Made by a program: the position numbers and the translations under genes
Notes under the pieces: generated by a model
What the model saw: the letters and a program-made list of their open reading frames with translations, nothing else
The model's database searches: none
What the model was told of the DNA's origin: nothing
Shown: piece by piece, positions 24,268-33,039 of the stretch
Layout: every line of letters begins with the position of its first letter
Numbering within the stretch: the stretch's first letter is position 1
Origin: Alistipes sp.
GTDB lineage: Bacteria > Bacteroidota > Bacteroidia > Bacteroidales > Rikenellaceae
Length of the DNA stretch: 64,000 nucleotides
Direction: 5' to 3'
Assembly: GCA_017501625.1 (NCBI GenBank)
Contig: JAFVWO010000029.1
Location: 1 to 64,000, forward strand

Positions 24268-25053
24268 ATGGTGAAAAAACTTAAACTCCTGCTCGTTGTC
24301 CTATTGTGTGTTGGCGCTATGCCTACAGCTATGGCACAGATTACCGAGGGCGAGCCTTCGGCTAAGACTATCCGCACGGGTAACCGCCCCGAGGCCGGCA
24401 ACTTCGGTCTATACATGGGTGCCACAAGCAACATGTTCAAGGGTCTCTTTGATGGCGATGTGAAGATGGAGGCGCTTCCCCTTATCAACCTCAAGATTAT
24501 GACATCGGACCAGTTCGAGCTCCGCGTAGGCCTTGAGTTCTACCGTAGCATGGAGAAGCTTAGCGGTACTATCCCCGTAGGCGAGGCTACAACGGAGGTT
24601 GAGAACGAGCGCTATGCCGAGGGTGCAGCGATGCTATACCCGGGCTTTGCATACCACTTCTCGCGCAACAACATCTTCGACGTATATGTAGGTGCTGAGC
24701 TCCCTATCGGCTGGAACAGCAACACCATAATCAGCGAGTTGGGCTCAACATCTGCTAAGAGCAAGAAGAGCTCGTTTACGATTGGTCTTGGTGCTTTTGT
24801 TGGTGTTCAGGCCTTCATTGCCAACCTCCCATTGGCTATCGGTGTTGAATACGGTATATCATCACGCATCGACACGGCCTTGAAGTACAAGAACGAATTT
24901 ACCTACGATGGCAAGACTCAGGTTACCATGACTCCCGACTTGGAGAAGTTTGAGCACATCGATATTTCAGCCGATGCCTACGACAAACTTAAGGCTAAGG
25001 CTGGCGGTATCGGCAGCCAGTTCCGCGTAACTCTTTCGTATTATTTCAAATAA
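24268..25053 (+). CDS. Outer-membrane beta-barrel protein
   Basis: About 261 residues from MVKKLKLLLVVLL, with a signal peptide ending AMAQ. Barrel-like strands follow (FGLYMGATSNMFKG, FELRVGLEFYRSM, FTIGLGAFVGVQAF, FRVTLSYYFK), ending in Lys after YYF. The size suggests 10-12 strands. It differs from the 21203 barrel. An upstream in-frame start at 24232 exists, but the signal peptide begins here. Two lipoprotein genes follow in the same direction within 10 and 50 bases. The three may form an outer-membrane assembly; function unknown. Confidence 0.8.
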   Translation: MVKKLKLLLVVLLCVGAMPTAMAQITEGEPSAKTIRTGNRPEAGNFGLYMGATSNMFKGLFDGDVKMEALPLINLKIMTSDQFELRVGLEFYRSMEKLSGTIPVGEATTEVENERYAEGAAMLYPGFAYHFSRNNIFDVYVGAELPIGWNSNTIISELGSTSAKSKKSSFTIGLGAFVGVQAFIANLPLAIGVEYGISSRIDTALKYKNEFTYDGKTQVTMTPDLEKFEHIDISADAYDKLKAKAGGIGSQFRVTLSYYFK

Positions 25054-25062
25054 TAGAGAAGT

Positions 25063-25488
25063 ATGAGACTTGTTAAATTATTCGTCATATTAGCAGTATC
25101 TGTGGTGGGTCTCGCATCATGTAGCGTTGTCAGCCACAATACTTACAAGCCTGATGCCGTTCAGCTCAACCTCTCGATGGAGGATCTGGAGAAGTTAGGC
25201 GAGGTTGAAATTAGCGTAGAGTATAGCACGTATATCGGTTTCATCCGTAGCATCGAGAAAATCAACGATATACCCTACGATGGCAAGGTGACTAAGCGCG
25301 TTAGCGTTCCCAGCTACCTCGCAGGCACAATCAGTGCACCTCTTGACCGAGCTCTATACAAGGTCTTTGAGCAATATCCCGATGCAGAGTACCTCGTAGT
25401 ATGCAATGCTACGCGCAACAAAGAGACACTCTTCCTCGGTAGCGAGAATGTCGCAAAGGCAAAGGTTAAGGTTTACAAATTCAAGTAA
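25063..25488 (+). CDS. Small predicted lipoprotein
   Basis: A 141-residue protein with lipobox ending at Cys20 (GLASCSV). The mature part has an alternating strand/helix pattern and the stretch YLVVCNATRNKETLFLGSENVAKAKVKVYKFK, which looks like a small alpha/beta domain. I do not recognise the family. It starts nine bases after the barrel gene, so they are almost certainly cotranscribed. Confidence 0.75.
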   Translation: MRLVKLFVILAVSVVGLASCSVVSHNTYKPDAVQLNLSMEDLEKLGEVEISVEYSTYIGFIRSIEKINDIPYDGKVTKRVSVPSYLAGTISAPLDRALYKVFEQYPDAEYLVVCNATRNKETLFLGSENVAKAKVKVYKFK

Positions 25489-25538
25489 CAAAGGAGTGAC
25501 ACCAAGTCACTATTACCGACAGCTATAACAGCACGTAA

Positions 25539-26477
25539 ATGAAAAGAATACTCTCAATACTATTGATGTTTGCCCTGCTGGGTGCGGCATGTGAACGTGA
25601 GTCTGAGGCAGATAATGTTGTAATCTTCGTCAAACCATCCGCCACGACGGTAAATGGCGGCGAGAAGATATATTTCGACATTACGTCAAAGACCATAAAC
25701 CAACAGCTTAAGCGTCTTACGATAGAGTCGTTTGACGGCATCAATGGCGAAGTTCTCCTCTACGATGAGGAGCTCTCCGAGAAGAGTATCTCGTTCCGTT
25801 ATGTCTACGATGCACCTATCGTTGAGACTCCGACACTCGACGTGGAGCTAACCTTCACCGCGTGGGACAACCTCGGCAATACGCAGTGGATACGCTACAA
25901 CGTGGAGGTAGTAAGCGCCATGGAGGGTCTTGATGAACTCACCGGCATAGCGCTCTACTCGCCCAGCTCGAATAAGGAGGATGCCTTCTCATTCCGCCTC
26001 ATGCAACGCGTTAAGAGCCGTGAGGCCGAAGATGGCGATGTAGACATATATGTCGAGGCTGATGCTGCCGAGGAGAACACTCTCGGTCGCAGCTGGGGCA
26101 GCAAGACGGGCGTGCGTTTCTGCAAGGCCAACAACTTCAACTACGCCGCAGCCTCACAGCTCTCCATAGAGTCGGTATACAACAACTCTATAACCTCAGC
26201 GAAGATTTCCGACCTCGAAATAGAGGATATCATCCTTGTGGGCGACGACCGTGGCGCACTTGCCGCCATACGCATTGTCAACATCTACGATGAAGAGGGT
26301 TCGGCCTTCGACCGCTACGACATCAGCATGAAGTCACTGCGTGTAAGTGGTGACGATGATGCCACCACGGACGACACACCCTCCGAAGACGAGGGTGCAA
26401 CAGACGAAGAGGGCGAAGAGGGCGAAGAGGGCGAAGAGGGCGAAAATAGCGAAGGGGCTGAGGTGTCCAAAGAGTAA
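25539..26477 (+). CDS. Acidic-tailed lipoprotein, unknown function
   Basis: A 312-residue protein with lipobox ending at Cys18 (GAACERE). The beta-rich body includes an Ig-like stretch (about 30-125: VIFVKPSATTVNGGEKIYF, then paired strands). A second beta region follows to about 265. The last 45 residues are an acidic, low-complexity tail with four in-frame EEG units coded by a 9-bp repeat (26406-26441). The tail could bind cations or act as a spacer. It is the third gene of the run from 24268, with a bidirectional terminator after it. Confidence 0.75.
   Translation: MKRILSILLMFALLGAACERESEADNVVIFVKPSATTVNGGEKIYFDITSKTINQQLKRLTIESFDGINGEVLLYDEELSEKSISFRYVYDAPIVETPTLDVELTFTAWDNLGNTQWIRYNVEVVSAMEGLDELTGIALYSPSSNKEDAFSFRLMQRVKSREAEDGDVDIYVEADAAEENTLGRSWGSKTGVRFCKANNFNYAAASQLSIESVYNNSITSAKISDLEIEDIILVGDDRGALAAIRIVNIYDEEGSAFDRYDISMKSLRVSGDDDATTDDTPSEDEGATDEEGEEGEEGEEGENSEGAEVSKE
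26406..26441 (+). repeat. 9-bp coding tandem repeat
   Basis: GAAGAGGGC is repeated four times exactly and encodes Glu-Glu-Gly units in the acidic tail of the 25539 lipoprotein. The number of units is likely to vary between strains by slippage. Confidence 0.85.
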
Positions 26478-26494
26478 GTGACTTACCACAACAA

Positions 26495-26530
26495 AGTGAG
26501 GGTGACTAAAATAGATTAGTCACCCTCACT
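26495..26530. terminator. Bidirectional terminator overlapping a stop codon
   Basis: AGTGAGGGTGACTAA (26495-26509) pairs with TTAGTCACCCTCACT (26516-26530), a 15-bp perfect stem flanked by A and T runs. It serves both the 25539 lipoprotein and the convergent kinase-like gene, whose TGA (26526-26528) lies inside the stem. It has the GACTAA core seen in other hairpins here. Confidence 0.88.
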
Positions 26531-27431
26531 TTATTGTATAGGTAGTTGTGGCCTCTGCTGCAAGCGACAACTCGGCATGCGACTCATACACATCATATTG
26601 CCTATAGAGGGCATGCTCGATAAACTCCCGCAGGTTGGGGATGATGCCATCATGGGTGCGTAGCGAAGCTCCTATACGATAGTGGGCCTCATCACCCGAG
26701 GTGCGCAATAGCATCAAAGCATGGTTGAACGATGCATCGCGCCCCTCAACAATACGCTCAGGGATAAATATCCTTCTATGTGTATCTAAAGCGCCACGAA
26801 ACAGCAACGGATTGAGTGCTGCGGCAGCCAAGGTAGTAGATATTAGTGCAATGGCGAAGTCGTCGATATGCTTACCACTTGTCATCGTCATACGACACGG
26901 ATGGTTGAACTCCGGAGTGCCATATTCGTGACACCGCTCTATGGGGATGCCCTCTCTCCACATCGCATCCATGTCGATAAGTTGCATGGTGCCATTCGGA
27001 CGACAGATGATATTCTCCGGCTTAACATCGCCATGTGCCCACTCCTCGTCGAGAAGCTTGAGCGCCATGTTATCAAAGGCGCGGCTGAGATGCACAAAGT
27101 CACACTCCGCAGCCTCGGCACACACATCCAGAGGGTCACCCACAACCCAGCTGTCGAGGAGTACATCGGCAAACTCTGTACGCCCGCCAATGGTATACAC
27201 CCTCAAGGCATTAGCATGAAAACGCTCACCATATATCTCCGCACCATGGCCTATCGTGCGGTAGTAACACTTCAATAGCGTATCGCCCACGATGCCGTGA
27301 TAACGACAACGCGCTGTAACAGCCCTATTACCGACATTTATGGTATTACCAAATACCTCGATGCCATCAGCGACATCGAGGTATAGGTAAGGAGAGCGTA
27401 TAGCATTGATGATATGTAAGGGGTTTATCAT
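26526..27431 (-). CDS. Compact protein kinase-like protein (Hanks type)
   Basis: A 301-residue protein with the core signatures of eukaryotic-type Ser/Thr kinases. HGDVKPEN at 133-140 is the catalytic loop with Asp135, Lys137 and Asn140. LIDMDAM at 151-157 supplies the metal-binding Asp in place of DFG, and GTPEF at 171-175 corresponds to the APE end of the activation segment. A Lys at 54 may serve as the ATP-contacting lysine. I see no typical glycine-rich loop, so the N lobe is reduced. No membrane segment or sensor domain is present. It lies next to pepD with 15 bases between. Target unknown; an inactive pseudokinase is possible but the catalytic residues are present. Confidence 0.7.
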   Translation of the reverse strand: MINPLHIINAIRSPYLYLDVADGIEVFGNTINVGNRAVTARCRYHGIVGDTLLKCYYRTIGHGAEIYGERFHANALRVYTIGGRTEFADVLLDSWVVGDPLDVCAEAAECDFVHLSRAFDNMALKLLDEEWAHGDVKPENIICRPNGTMQLIDMDAMWREGIPIERCHEYGTPEFNHPCRMTMTSGKHIDDFAIALISTTLAAAALNPLLFRGALDTHRRIFIPERIVEGRDASFNHALMLLRTSGDEAHYRIGASLRTHDGIIPNLREFIEHALYRQYDVYESHAELSLAAEATTTYTIK

Positions 27432-27446
27432 ATCAATGCTGCAATG

Positions 27447-28904
27447 TTAGTCTATGCGCTTAAGTAGCTCGACAAGGAGCCTCCAGAACTTATCCACCGT
27501 GGCAATCTCAAGGCGCTCATCGGGCGAGTGTACACCGCGAAGTGTGGGACCAAACGACACCATCTCCAAGTGGGGATATTTCTCCAAGAACAAACCACAC
27601 TCCAAGCCGGCATGTATAGCACGCACCTTAGGCTCTGTGCCAAAGAGGTCGCGGTAGGCCTGTACTGTTTCGGTAAGGAGCTTAGACTCGGGATTAGGCG
27701 CCCAACCCGGGTAGCCATCCGAGTGCTCCACATCGAAGCCCGAGAGGAAGAATACCGACTCGATAGTCTGCGAGGCGTAGAGCTTAGCACTCTCTACAGA
27801 TGAGCGCTGCGAGGTGGTAACTTTTATCTCGTTGTTCTGCGTGTCAAACTTCACCGACGCGAGGTTTGACGATGTCTCCACAAGGCCGGGCATAGCGAAT
27901 GACATGCCGAGGACACCATTGGGAAGGCCAACAAGCGTGAGCAACAGGTAGCAAAGGTCGTCGTTAGACATAACCTTCGTAGGCTGGGTCTCAACATCCT
28001 CCACAGCGAAGCGCATACGGGGCTCCGTGTGCTTAAACTCCTCCATCATCATCTGACCAAACTCCAAGTAGCGCTCCTCGAAGTCCTCCTTCTCTGCCGC
28101 GGGGACACCTACGATGGCAAAAGCCTCGCGAGGAATGGCATTACGCAGATTACCGCCATCCATCTCAGCAAGCACGAGCTGGAACTTGTCGATGGCGTTA
28201 TATAGGAAGCGTACCATGAGCTTATTCGAGTTGGCGCGACCCTTGTCGATGTCGTCACCCGAGTGACCTCCCAACAAGTCACCAATCTCCAAGCGCACAA
28301 ATGAATAACCCTCGGGTACGGCCTCCGTCTCATAGTCGAGTGTCGCCACGGTATCGATACCACCGGCACAACCGATAAATATCTCACCCTCATCCTCCGA
28401 GTCGAGATTTACGAGATACTTACCCGTGAGCATACCCTCGCCAAGGCCGAAGGCACCCGTAAGACCCGTCTCCTCGTCTACCGTGAAGAGCGCCTCAATA
28501 GCGGGGTGCTCAAGGCTCTCGTCGAGCAATACTGCCAAGGCCGCAGCCATACCAATACCGCAGTCGGCACCAAGCGTCGTACCCTCGGCACGTACCCACT
28601 CGCCATCAATCTTCGTCTTAATAGGGTCGTTGTCGAAGTCAAACTCCACATTCGAGTTCTTCTCGCACACCATATCCATGTGCGACTGAAGAATAACCGC
28701 AGGACGACCCTCATAACCCTTCGTTGCCGCCTTGCGCATAACAACATTACCCGTAGCATCGGTCTGATACTCGATATTATGTTTCTTGGCAAACTCCACG
28801 AGCCATGCGATAATTTTCGACTCCTTCTTCGAGGGGCGTGGTACACGTGTGATGTCGTCAAACTGTTCCCAAATAAGCTTGGGCTCCAAATCTCTGATAG
28901 TCAT
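27447..28904 (-). CDS. pepD: Cytosol non-specific dipeptidase (aminoacyl-histidine dipeptidase)
   Basis: M20-family zinc dipeptidase that hydrolyses Xaa-His and other dipeptides. The protein has 485 residues, the typical length. Metal and catalytic residues are visible: SHMDMVCEKN (about 75), GADCGIGMAAA (about 115), the DEETGLTGAFGL catalytic Glu (about 145), DSEDEGEIFIG (about 173) and the C-terminal HAGLECGLF region. The upstream batB gene ends four bases before its start, so it may be transcribed with the Bat operon. Its own promoter is not seen. Confidence 0.93.
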   Translation of the reverse strand: MTIRDLEPKLIWEQFDDITRVPRPSKKESKIIAWLVEFAKKHNIEYQTDATGNVVMRKAATKGYEGRPAVILQSHMDMVCEKNSNVEFDFDNDPIKTKIDGEWVRAEGTTLGADCGIGMAAALAVLLDESLEHPAIEALFTVDEETGLTGAFGLGEGMLTGKYLVNLDSEDEGEIFIGCAGGIDTVATLDYETEAVPEGYSFVRLEIGDLLGGHSGDDIDKGRANSNKLMVRFLYNAIDKFQLVLAEMDGGNLRNAIPREAFAIVGVPAAEKEDFEERYLEFGQMMMEEFKHTEPRMRFAVEDVETQPTKVMSNDDLCYLLLTLVGLPNGVLGMSFAMPGLVETSSNLASVKFDTQNNEIKVTTSQRSSVESAKLYASQTIESVFFLSGFDVEHSDGYPGWAPNPESKLLTETVQAYRDLFGTEPKVRAIHAGLECGLFLEKYPHLEMVSFGPTLRGVHSPDERLEIATVDKFWRLLVELLKRID

Positions 28905-28908
28905 AGTA

Positions 28909-29976
28909 TTATTGTTTTTTACGGTTAATAGTTTTTGTCTCTCGCTCGAAGAGTGTCACACCCTTGAGCATGGGGTTCTTACGGCGTAATATCAGACTCT
29001 CGGCAACAAGCATAAGCAGGGCTGCACCGAGGAACCACTGGTATTGTTCTTCGTACTCCTCGAAGGTTATATGCAACAGCTTCGTGGCCTCCAGCTCGTC
29101 CAAGTAGCCAACAACCTCATCGAGGCCAAAGGCATCGTTGCGGGAACGCATATACACGCCCTCGGTCTCGTCGGCTATATGTTGCAACAACGCCTCGCCA
29201 AGCTTCGTGACAACCATCTTGCCATCCTCATCCTCCATGATGGTACCATTGATGCTTAGGGGCACACCCTCGGGCGTACCAATACCTATGGCACATATCA
29301 TGACACCATCGGCCTTGGCACGTTCTATCGCCGCCTCGGTATCGACATCGTGAGCCTCGCCATCGGTGATAAGGATTATAACACGGCTGTTTTTGTTGTG
29401 TGTGCTCTCGGTAAACGACAGCAACGCCACATCGAGGGCATTACCTATGTTCGTACCCTGACGTGCGATAAGTGTGGGCGAGAGGCGCCTAACCATCGAG
29501 CGTGCCATCTTATAGTCACCCGTGATTGGCAGCAACACCTCCGCCTCATCGGCAAAGGCTACAACACCCACCCTATCATCCTTCATGCTCTCCAAGAGGC
29601 GCGAAATGGCATAGCGCGTGCGCTCCATACGGCTCGGTGACACATCGTCGGCAAGCATCGAGTTCGACACATCGACAACAAGGACTATCTCCCTGCCTTC
29701 GGTCTCCGCACTACGTAGCTTTGAGCCCATCTGCGGGCGTGCCAAAGCTAAAGCTATGAAGCCCACGGCCAACGACAGAAAGGCTATCTTAACCCACCCA
29801 CGTGCGGGCGAACTGTCGGGCATAAGCGTAGTAAGCGTGCGTATATTACCAAGCCTACGCAACTTTTTACGCGCATAGAGCCTCAACCCACCATATAAAA
29901 GCGGGATGAGCACCACGGCTGAAAGCAGCCACAACCATGCGGGCGATGCAAACTGAAATATATCTACCTCTGCCAT
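28909..29976 (-). CDS. batB: BatB-like von Willebrand A membrane protein
   Basis: A 355-residue protein of the aerotolerance cluster. Two N-terminal membrane helices (about 12-30 and 60-80) are followed by a vWA domain (about 95-285) with the MIDAS motif DVSNSML and the distal Thr/Asp residues (GTNIGNAL, ITDGEAHD). One C-terminal helix ends it (about 315-335). vWA proteins of this type bind metal and a partner protein, and BatA and BatB act together in Bacteroides. It is the last Bat gene of the run (moxR to batB), 11 bases after batA. Confidence 0.88.
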   Translation of the reverse strand: MAEVDIFQFASPAWLWLLSAVVLIPLLYGGLRLYARKKLRRLGNIRTLTTLMPDSSPARGWVKIAFLSLAVGFIALALARPQMGSKLRSAETEGREIVLVVDVSNSMLADDVSPSRMERTRYAISRLLESMKDDRVGVVAFADEAEVLLPITGDYKMARSMVRRLSPTLIARQGTNIGNALDVALLSFTESTHNKNSRVIILITDGEAHDVDTEAAIERAKADGVMICAIGIGTPEGVPLSINGTIMEDEDGKMVVTKLGEALLQHIADETEGVYMRSRNDAFGLDEVVGYLDELEATKLLHITFEEYEEQYQWFLGAALLMLVAESLILRRKNPMLKGVTLFERETKTINRKKQ

Positions 29977-29987
29977 CTATATATCTG

Positions 29988-30968
29988 TTATGGTATGCGG
30001 TTAAGCACCACACGTTCAACAAAGAACTCCGCCGCAAGGAGCAAGAGTGCCAACACCACCCACCATGCGTACAACTCCTCATACGTGGTGTACGATGTCA
30101 CCTGTACATCGCTCTTCTCCAACTTGTTTATACGGCTGTAAATCTCCTTCAGTGCCTCGTTATCCTCGGCACGGAAGTACTCACCTCCGGTTGTCGAAGC
30201 AATCTTTCTTAACAGCTCCTCGTCAATCTCTACGTCGGCCATCACGTAGGAGGTGTTGCCAAACATATCCACCGCAGGGAAGGGAGCCTTACCACGGCTT
30301 CCCACACCTATGGTGTAGACCTTGATGCCGAGATCTCGGGCTATCTCCGCCGCCATCACGGGCGATATCTGTCCTCGGTTGTTGACACCATCCGTAAGTA
30401 GCACTACGACCTTCGATTTCGCGCCACTCTCGCGCAGGCGGTTTACTGCCGTGGCAAGACCATTGCCTATGGCCGTACCATCATCCACAACACCACTGCG
30501 CAGGCGCGCAAGCATCGTCGCCACGGATGCTTGGTCGGAGGTTAGCGGACACTGCGTGAAGGCCTCACCCGCAAAGGCTACGACCGAGATACGGTCACCC
30601 GAGCGGTCGGCAACAAACTCCGAAGCCAGCTGCTTGGCAGCTGTGAGACGGTCGGGCTGGAAGTCACGCGCAAGCATCGAGCCCGATATATCCATCGCAA
30701 GGACTATGTCGATGCCATCCGTCGTCGTTTCGCTCGACGAGTGCACATCTACAGGGCGGGCAAGGGCCACCACGATAGCTGCGAGGGCGCCAAGGCGTAA
30801 GAGTATGGGCATGTGACGCAGCCAATAGCGCAGTGTGCGCGGTGCACGCTGCCTGCCCACGGTCGAGACCTTGAGCGCAGCACCACGACTACCGACAAAG
30901 ATGTAGTAGAGCAGAAGTAGCGGTACTACAACGCCTAAGATGAGTATATATGGATTCAAAAAGTGCAT
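29988..30968 (-). CDS. batA: BatA-like von Willebrand A membrane protein
   Basis: About 326 residues from ATG at 30968, which begins two bases beyond the stop of batC; an upstream TTG at 30977 would overlap it. Membrane helices lie near 9-28 and 58-75, then a vWA domain (about 85-290) with MIDAS DISGSML and GTAIGNGL and LLTDGVNNRG, and a C-terminal helix (about 300-318). It resembles batB over the whole length; the pair is a duplication. It takes part in oxygen tolerance in Bacteroides fragilis (family knowledge). Confidence 0.88.
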   Translation of the reverse strand: MHFLNPYILILGVVVPLLLLYYIFVGSRGAALKVSTVGRQRAPRTLRYWLRHMPILLRLGALAAIVVALARPVDVHSSSETTTDGIDIVLAMDISGSMLARDFQPDRLTAAKQLASEFVADRSGDRISVVAFAGEAFTQCPLTSDQASVATMLARLRSGVVDDGTAIGNGLATAVNRLRESGAKSKVVVLLTDGVNNRGQISPVMAAEIARDLGIKVYTIGVGSRGKAPFPAVDMFGNTSYVMADVEIDEELLRKIASTTGGEYFRAEDNEALKEIYSRINKLEKSDVQVTSYTTYEELYAWWVVLALLLLAAEFFVERVVLNRIP

Positions 30969-30970
30969 AA

Positions 30971-31897
30971 TTACCAATTCTTCTTACCACGTATAAGGAT
31001 AGCCTTCTCGCCCTCCTTCAACTTCTCCTGTGTCTTATCCTCCTCAGCCTGAATAGCATCCAACATACGCTCCTTGTCGCTCGTCAGTTCCTCGGGGCGT
31101 GGCGCCTCACCCTCCTCGGGTTGCTCGTTAGGCTCGCCCTCCTCAGGCTGCTCACTATTTTCACCCTCGCGCTTATCCTCGGGCTGCTCCCCATTCTGAG
31201 GCTGCTCGTTAGGCTGCTTATTGTTGTTATTGTCGCTGTTTTGCTGCTCCTTATTATTGTCCTGATTCTGATTCTGCTCTTTATTCTGCTGGTTATCTTG
31301 CTGTTGGTCGTTGTTTTGCTGTTGGTCGTTGTTTTGTTGTTGGTCGTTGTTTTGTTGTTGGTCGTCGTTTTGCTGTTGGTCGTCGTTTTGCTGCTGTTGT
31401 TGCGCATTACGCTTTTGGTCGACAATGCGCTTAGTGAGAATATAGTCGTACTTCGTCTCCCTATCCTTAGGATTCAACAACAACGACTCGCGGAAGGCGT
31501 TGAGTGCCGCCTCGTAGCGCTCCTCCACAAAGAGACTTTGGCCAAGGTTACGTAGCACCTCGGCACGCTGCCCCTTGCTTAGCAACGTATCGGCAGCAAT
31601 CTGTTCATAGTTACGAAAAGCTGTCTCGGCAGTATATGTCGAGTCCTCGGGAGAGCTAAGGCGCGTATGATGGTAAGCATTGGCGCGGTTATACAACGCC
31701 TCATAGCTCGTAGAGTCGTGCTCCAACGCCTCGTTATAACGGTTGAGACTTGAGCGGAAGTTGCGGCGCTCGAAGAGGTCGTTACCATCGCGCACCAAGC
31801 CTCGCTCCTTATGATACTGAGCCGAGGCGGTAGCACTACCTACCACGAGGAGCATCGCGACCAACAATATAGCGTAAATATCTCTGTATCTCATCAT
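30971..31897 (-). CDS. batC: BatC-like TPR protein with Gln/Asn repeats
   Basis: A 308-residue protein. A signal peptide (ending ASAQ, about 27) is followed by three TPR-like helical pairs (about 30-155). A long low-complexity region follows (about 165-275): six-residue units QQQNND in tandem, then Gln/Asn/Glu-rich sequence. A short charged C-terminal helix ends the protein. TPR modules mediate protein contacts. The Q/N run is coded by an 18-bp tandem repeat (31304-31382) and is expected to vary in length. In this operon it precedes batA, unlike the batA-batB-batC order I know from Bacteroides. The antisense frames over the repeat are not genes. Confidence 0.85.
   Translation of the reverse strand: MMRYRDIYAILLVAMLLVVGSATASAQYHKERGLVRDGNDLFERRNFRSSLNRYNEALEHDSTSYEALYNRANAYHHTRLSSPEDSTYTAETAFRNYEQIAADTLLSKGQRAEVLRNLGQSLFVEERYEAALNAFRESLLLNPKDRETKYDYILTKRIVDQKRNAQQQQQNDDQQQNDDQQQNNDQQQNNDQQQNNDQQQDNQQNKEQNQNQDNNKEQQNSDNNNNKQPNEQPQNGEQPEDKREGENSEQPEEGEPNEQPEEGEAPRPEELTSDKERMLDAIQAEEDKTQEKLKEGEKAILIRGKKNW
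31304..31382 (-). repeat. 18-bp coding tandem repeat in batC
   Basis: TTGGTCG-led 18-base units start at 31304, 31322, 31340, 31358 and 31376, all in frame; each encodes QQQNND or a close variant. Between-strain length variation is expected. Confidence 0.85.
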
Positions 31898-33039
31898 TAC
31901 TCCTCAATATTAGTGTCGATGGTTATCTCCGGCTTACCCTCTATGCGATTCTCCTCAACAGGCTTGGTATTCTCGACGAAGTAGTAAGCCTTGGTGTAGT
32001 TGTCCTCATTCTCCTCCGCCACGGGCTCTGCCTTAGCAAACTTAACCATATCTGCCGTGCGCATTATTGCTACAAGGCTTGAGCGACTGTCGAGCGAGAG
32101 TTGCACATCCTTAAGTGCGGCAATAATCTCATCGGTAGTCATCTCCATAGCTCCTATACCCCAACGTCTGCTGACGTATGTCCTAAGGATGTCGGTGAGT
32201 GCCGTGTAGTATTGTTTATATTTGCCGTTTTGCCATAGCTTGCGATTCTTAAGCTCGACGAGCGCCTTGATAGCCACCACATGGGGCGGTATCTTAGGCC
32301 CGGGCTTGACAACGGTAGCCCTGCGACTTACGATGCGACGTATGTACCACACCAACAACCAAGCGATGAGCGCCACGACGATAAGTGCAATAGCGCCATA
32401 GATGGCATAGTCGCGTATCTCGGCAAATATAAAGGGCATATCCTTCTGCGTGTGTATTCCCTCGTCGCGTAGCTTCTCCGCAGCAAGCTCCTTATCCACA
32501 CCAAAGCCCTGCTCCGAGGTGGGGTCGGCCTTCAGGAAGAGCGTGGTGTCGAGCTCGGCATAGCTCTTAACCTTCAGGCGCAACGTATCCGCAGCATATA
32601 GCGTGTCGGGCACATCGCGGTTCTTCTCGAAGTAGAGGATTGAGGGTCGCAGGGGTATCTCGCCCGTCTCCATCACCGCCAACGTATAACGCTTACGTAG
32701 GTGCAGATGTCGGCCGTCAACGGCCACGGTGTCTAACGGATAATCCTCAACAAGCTCGAATATATCCTCGTCGTAGCTCTCGAATGTAGATATTGAACGC
32801 TTAGCCTCGCGCTCCCTCTTAACATCCTCGGGCGTGGGGTTGCCATCAAAGTCGGGGATGCCTATCTCGGTGGCGCGATCCTTCTCGATGTCGATGATGT
32901 AATCCACATAATCACCAACCTCGATGCTCTCCTTCGAGAAGCGACCCGTTATCGTCGGTTGCTCGGCACGAGTGGCATGAGCCATGACAACAGCCACAAC
33001 AAGGAGGGCTGCACGACATATATAAGAGTAGCTCTTCAT
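31897..33039 (-). CDS. Membrane-anchored protein of the Bat operon
   Basis: A 380-residue protein. A signal peptide (ending TRAEQ) is followed by a beta-rich extracytoplasmic domain (about 28-185). A membrane helix (about 213-236) is followed by a basic, helical cytoplasmic tail containing RRWGIGAMEMTTDEI. The layout resembles DUF4381-type proteins often found between DUF58 and Bat genes. It is not the long BatD of other Bacteroidetes. The overlaps with both neighbours (stop and start share bases) show tight translational coupling. Role unknown; probably part of a membrane complex with the vWA proteins. Confidence 0.78.
   Translation of the reverse strand: MKSYSYICRAALLVVAVVMAHATRAEQPTITGRFSKESIEVGDYVDYIIDIEKDRATEIGIPDFDGNPTPEDVKREREAKRSISTFESYDEDIFELVEDYPLDTVAVDGRHLHLRKRYTLAVMETGEIPLRPSILYFEKNRDVPDTLYAADTLRLKVKSYAELDTTLFLKADPTSEQGFGVDKELAAEKLRDEGIHTQKDMPFIFAEIRDYAIYGAIALIVVALIAWLLVWYIRRIVSRRATVVKPGPKIPPHVVAIKALVELKNRKLWQNGKYKQYYTALTDILRTYVSRRWGIGAMEMTTDEIIAALKDVQLSLDSRSSLVAIMRTADMVKFAKAEPVAEENEDNYTKAYYFVENTKPVEENRIEGKPEITIDTNIEE

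Noticed and set aside
31304..31382. Regular 18-bp repeats as a CRISPR array
   Set aside because: The units have no spacers and encode QQQNND in frame within a TPR protein.
31121..31555. 144-codon frame opposite batC
   Set aside because: It is the antisense of the Gln/Asn repeat (a run of Leu and Val) and has no independent support.
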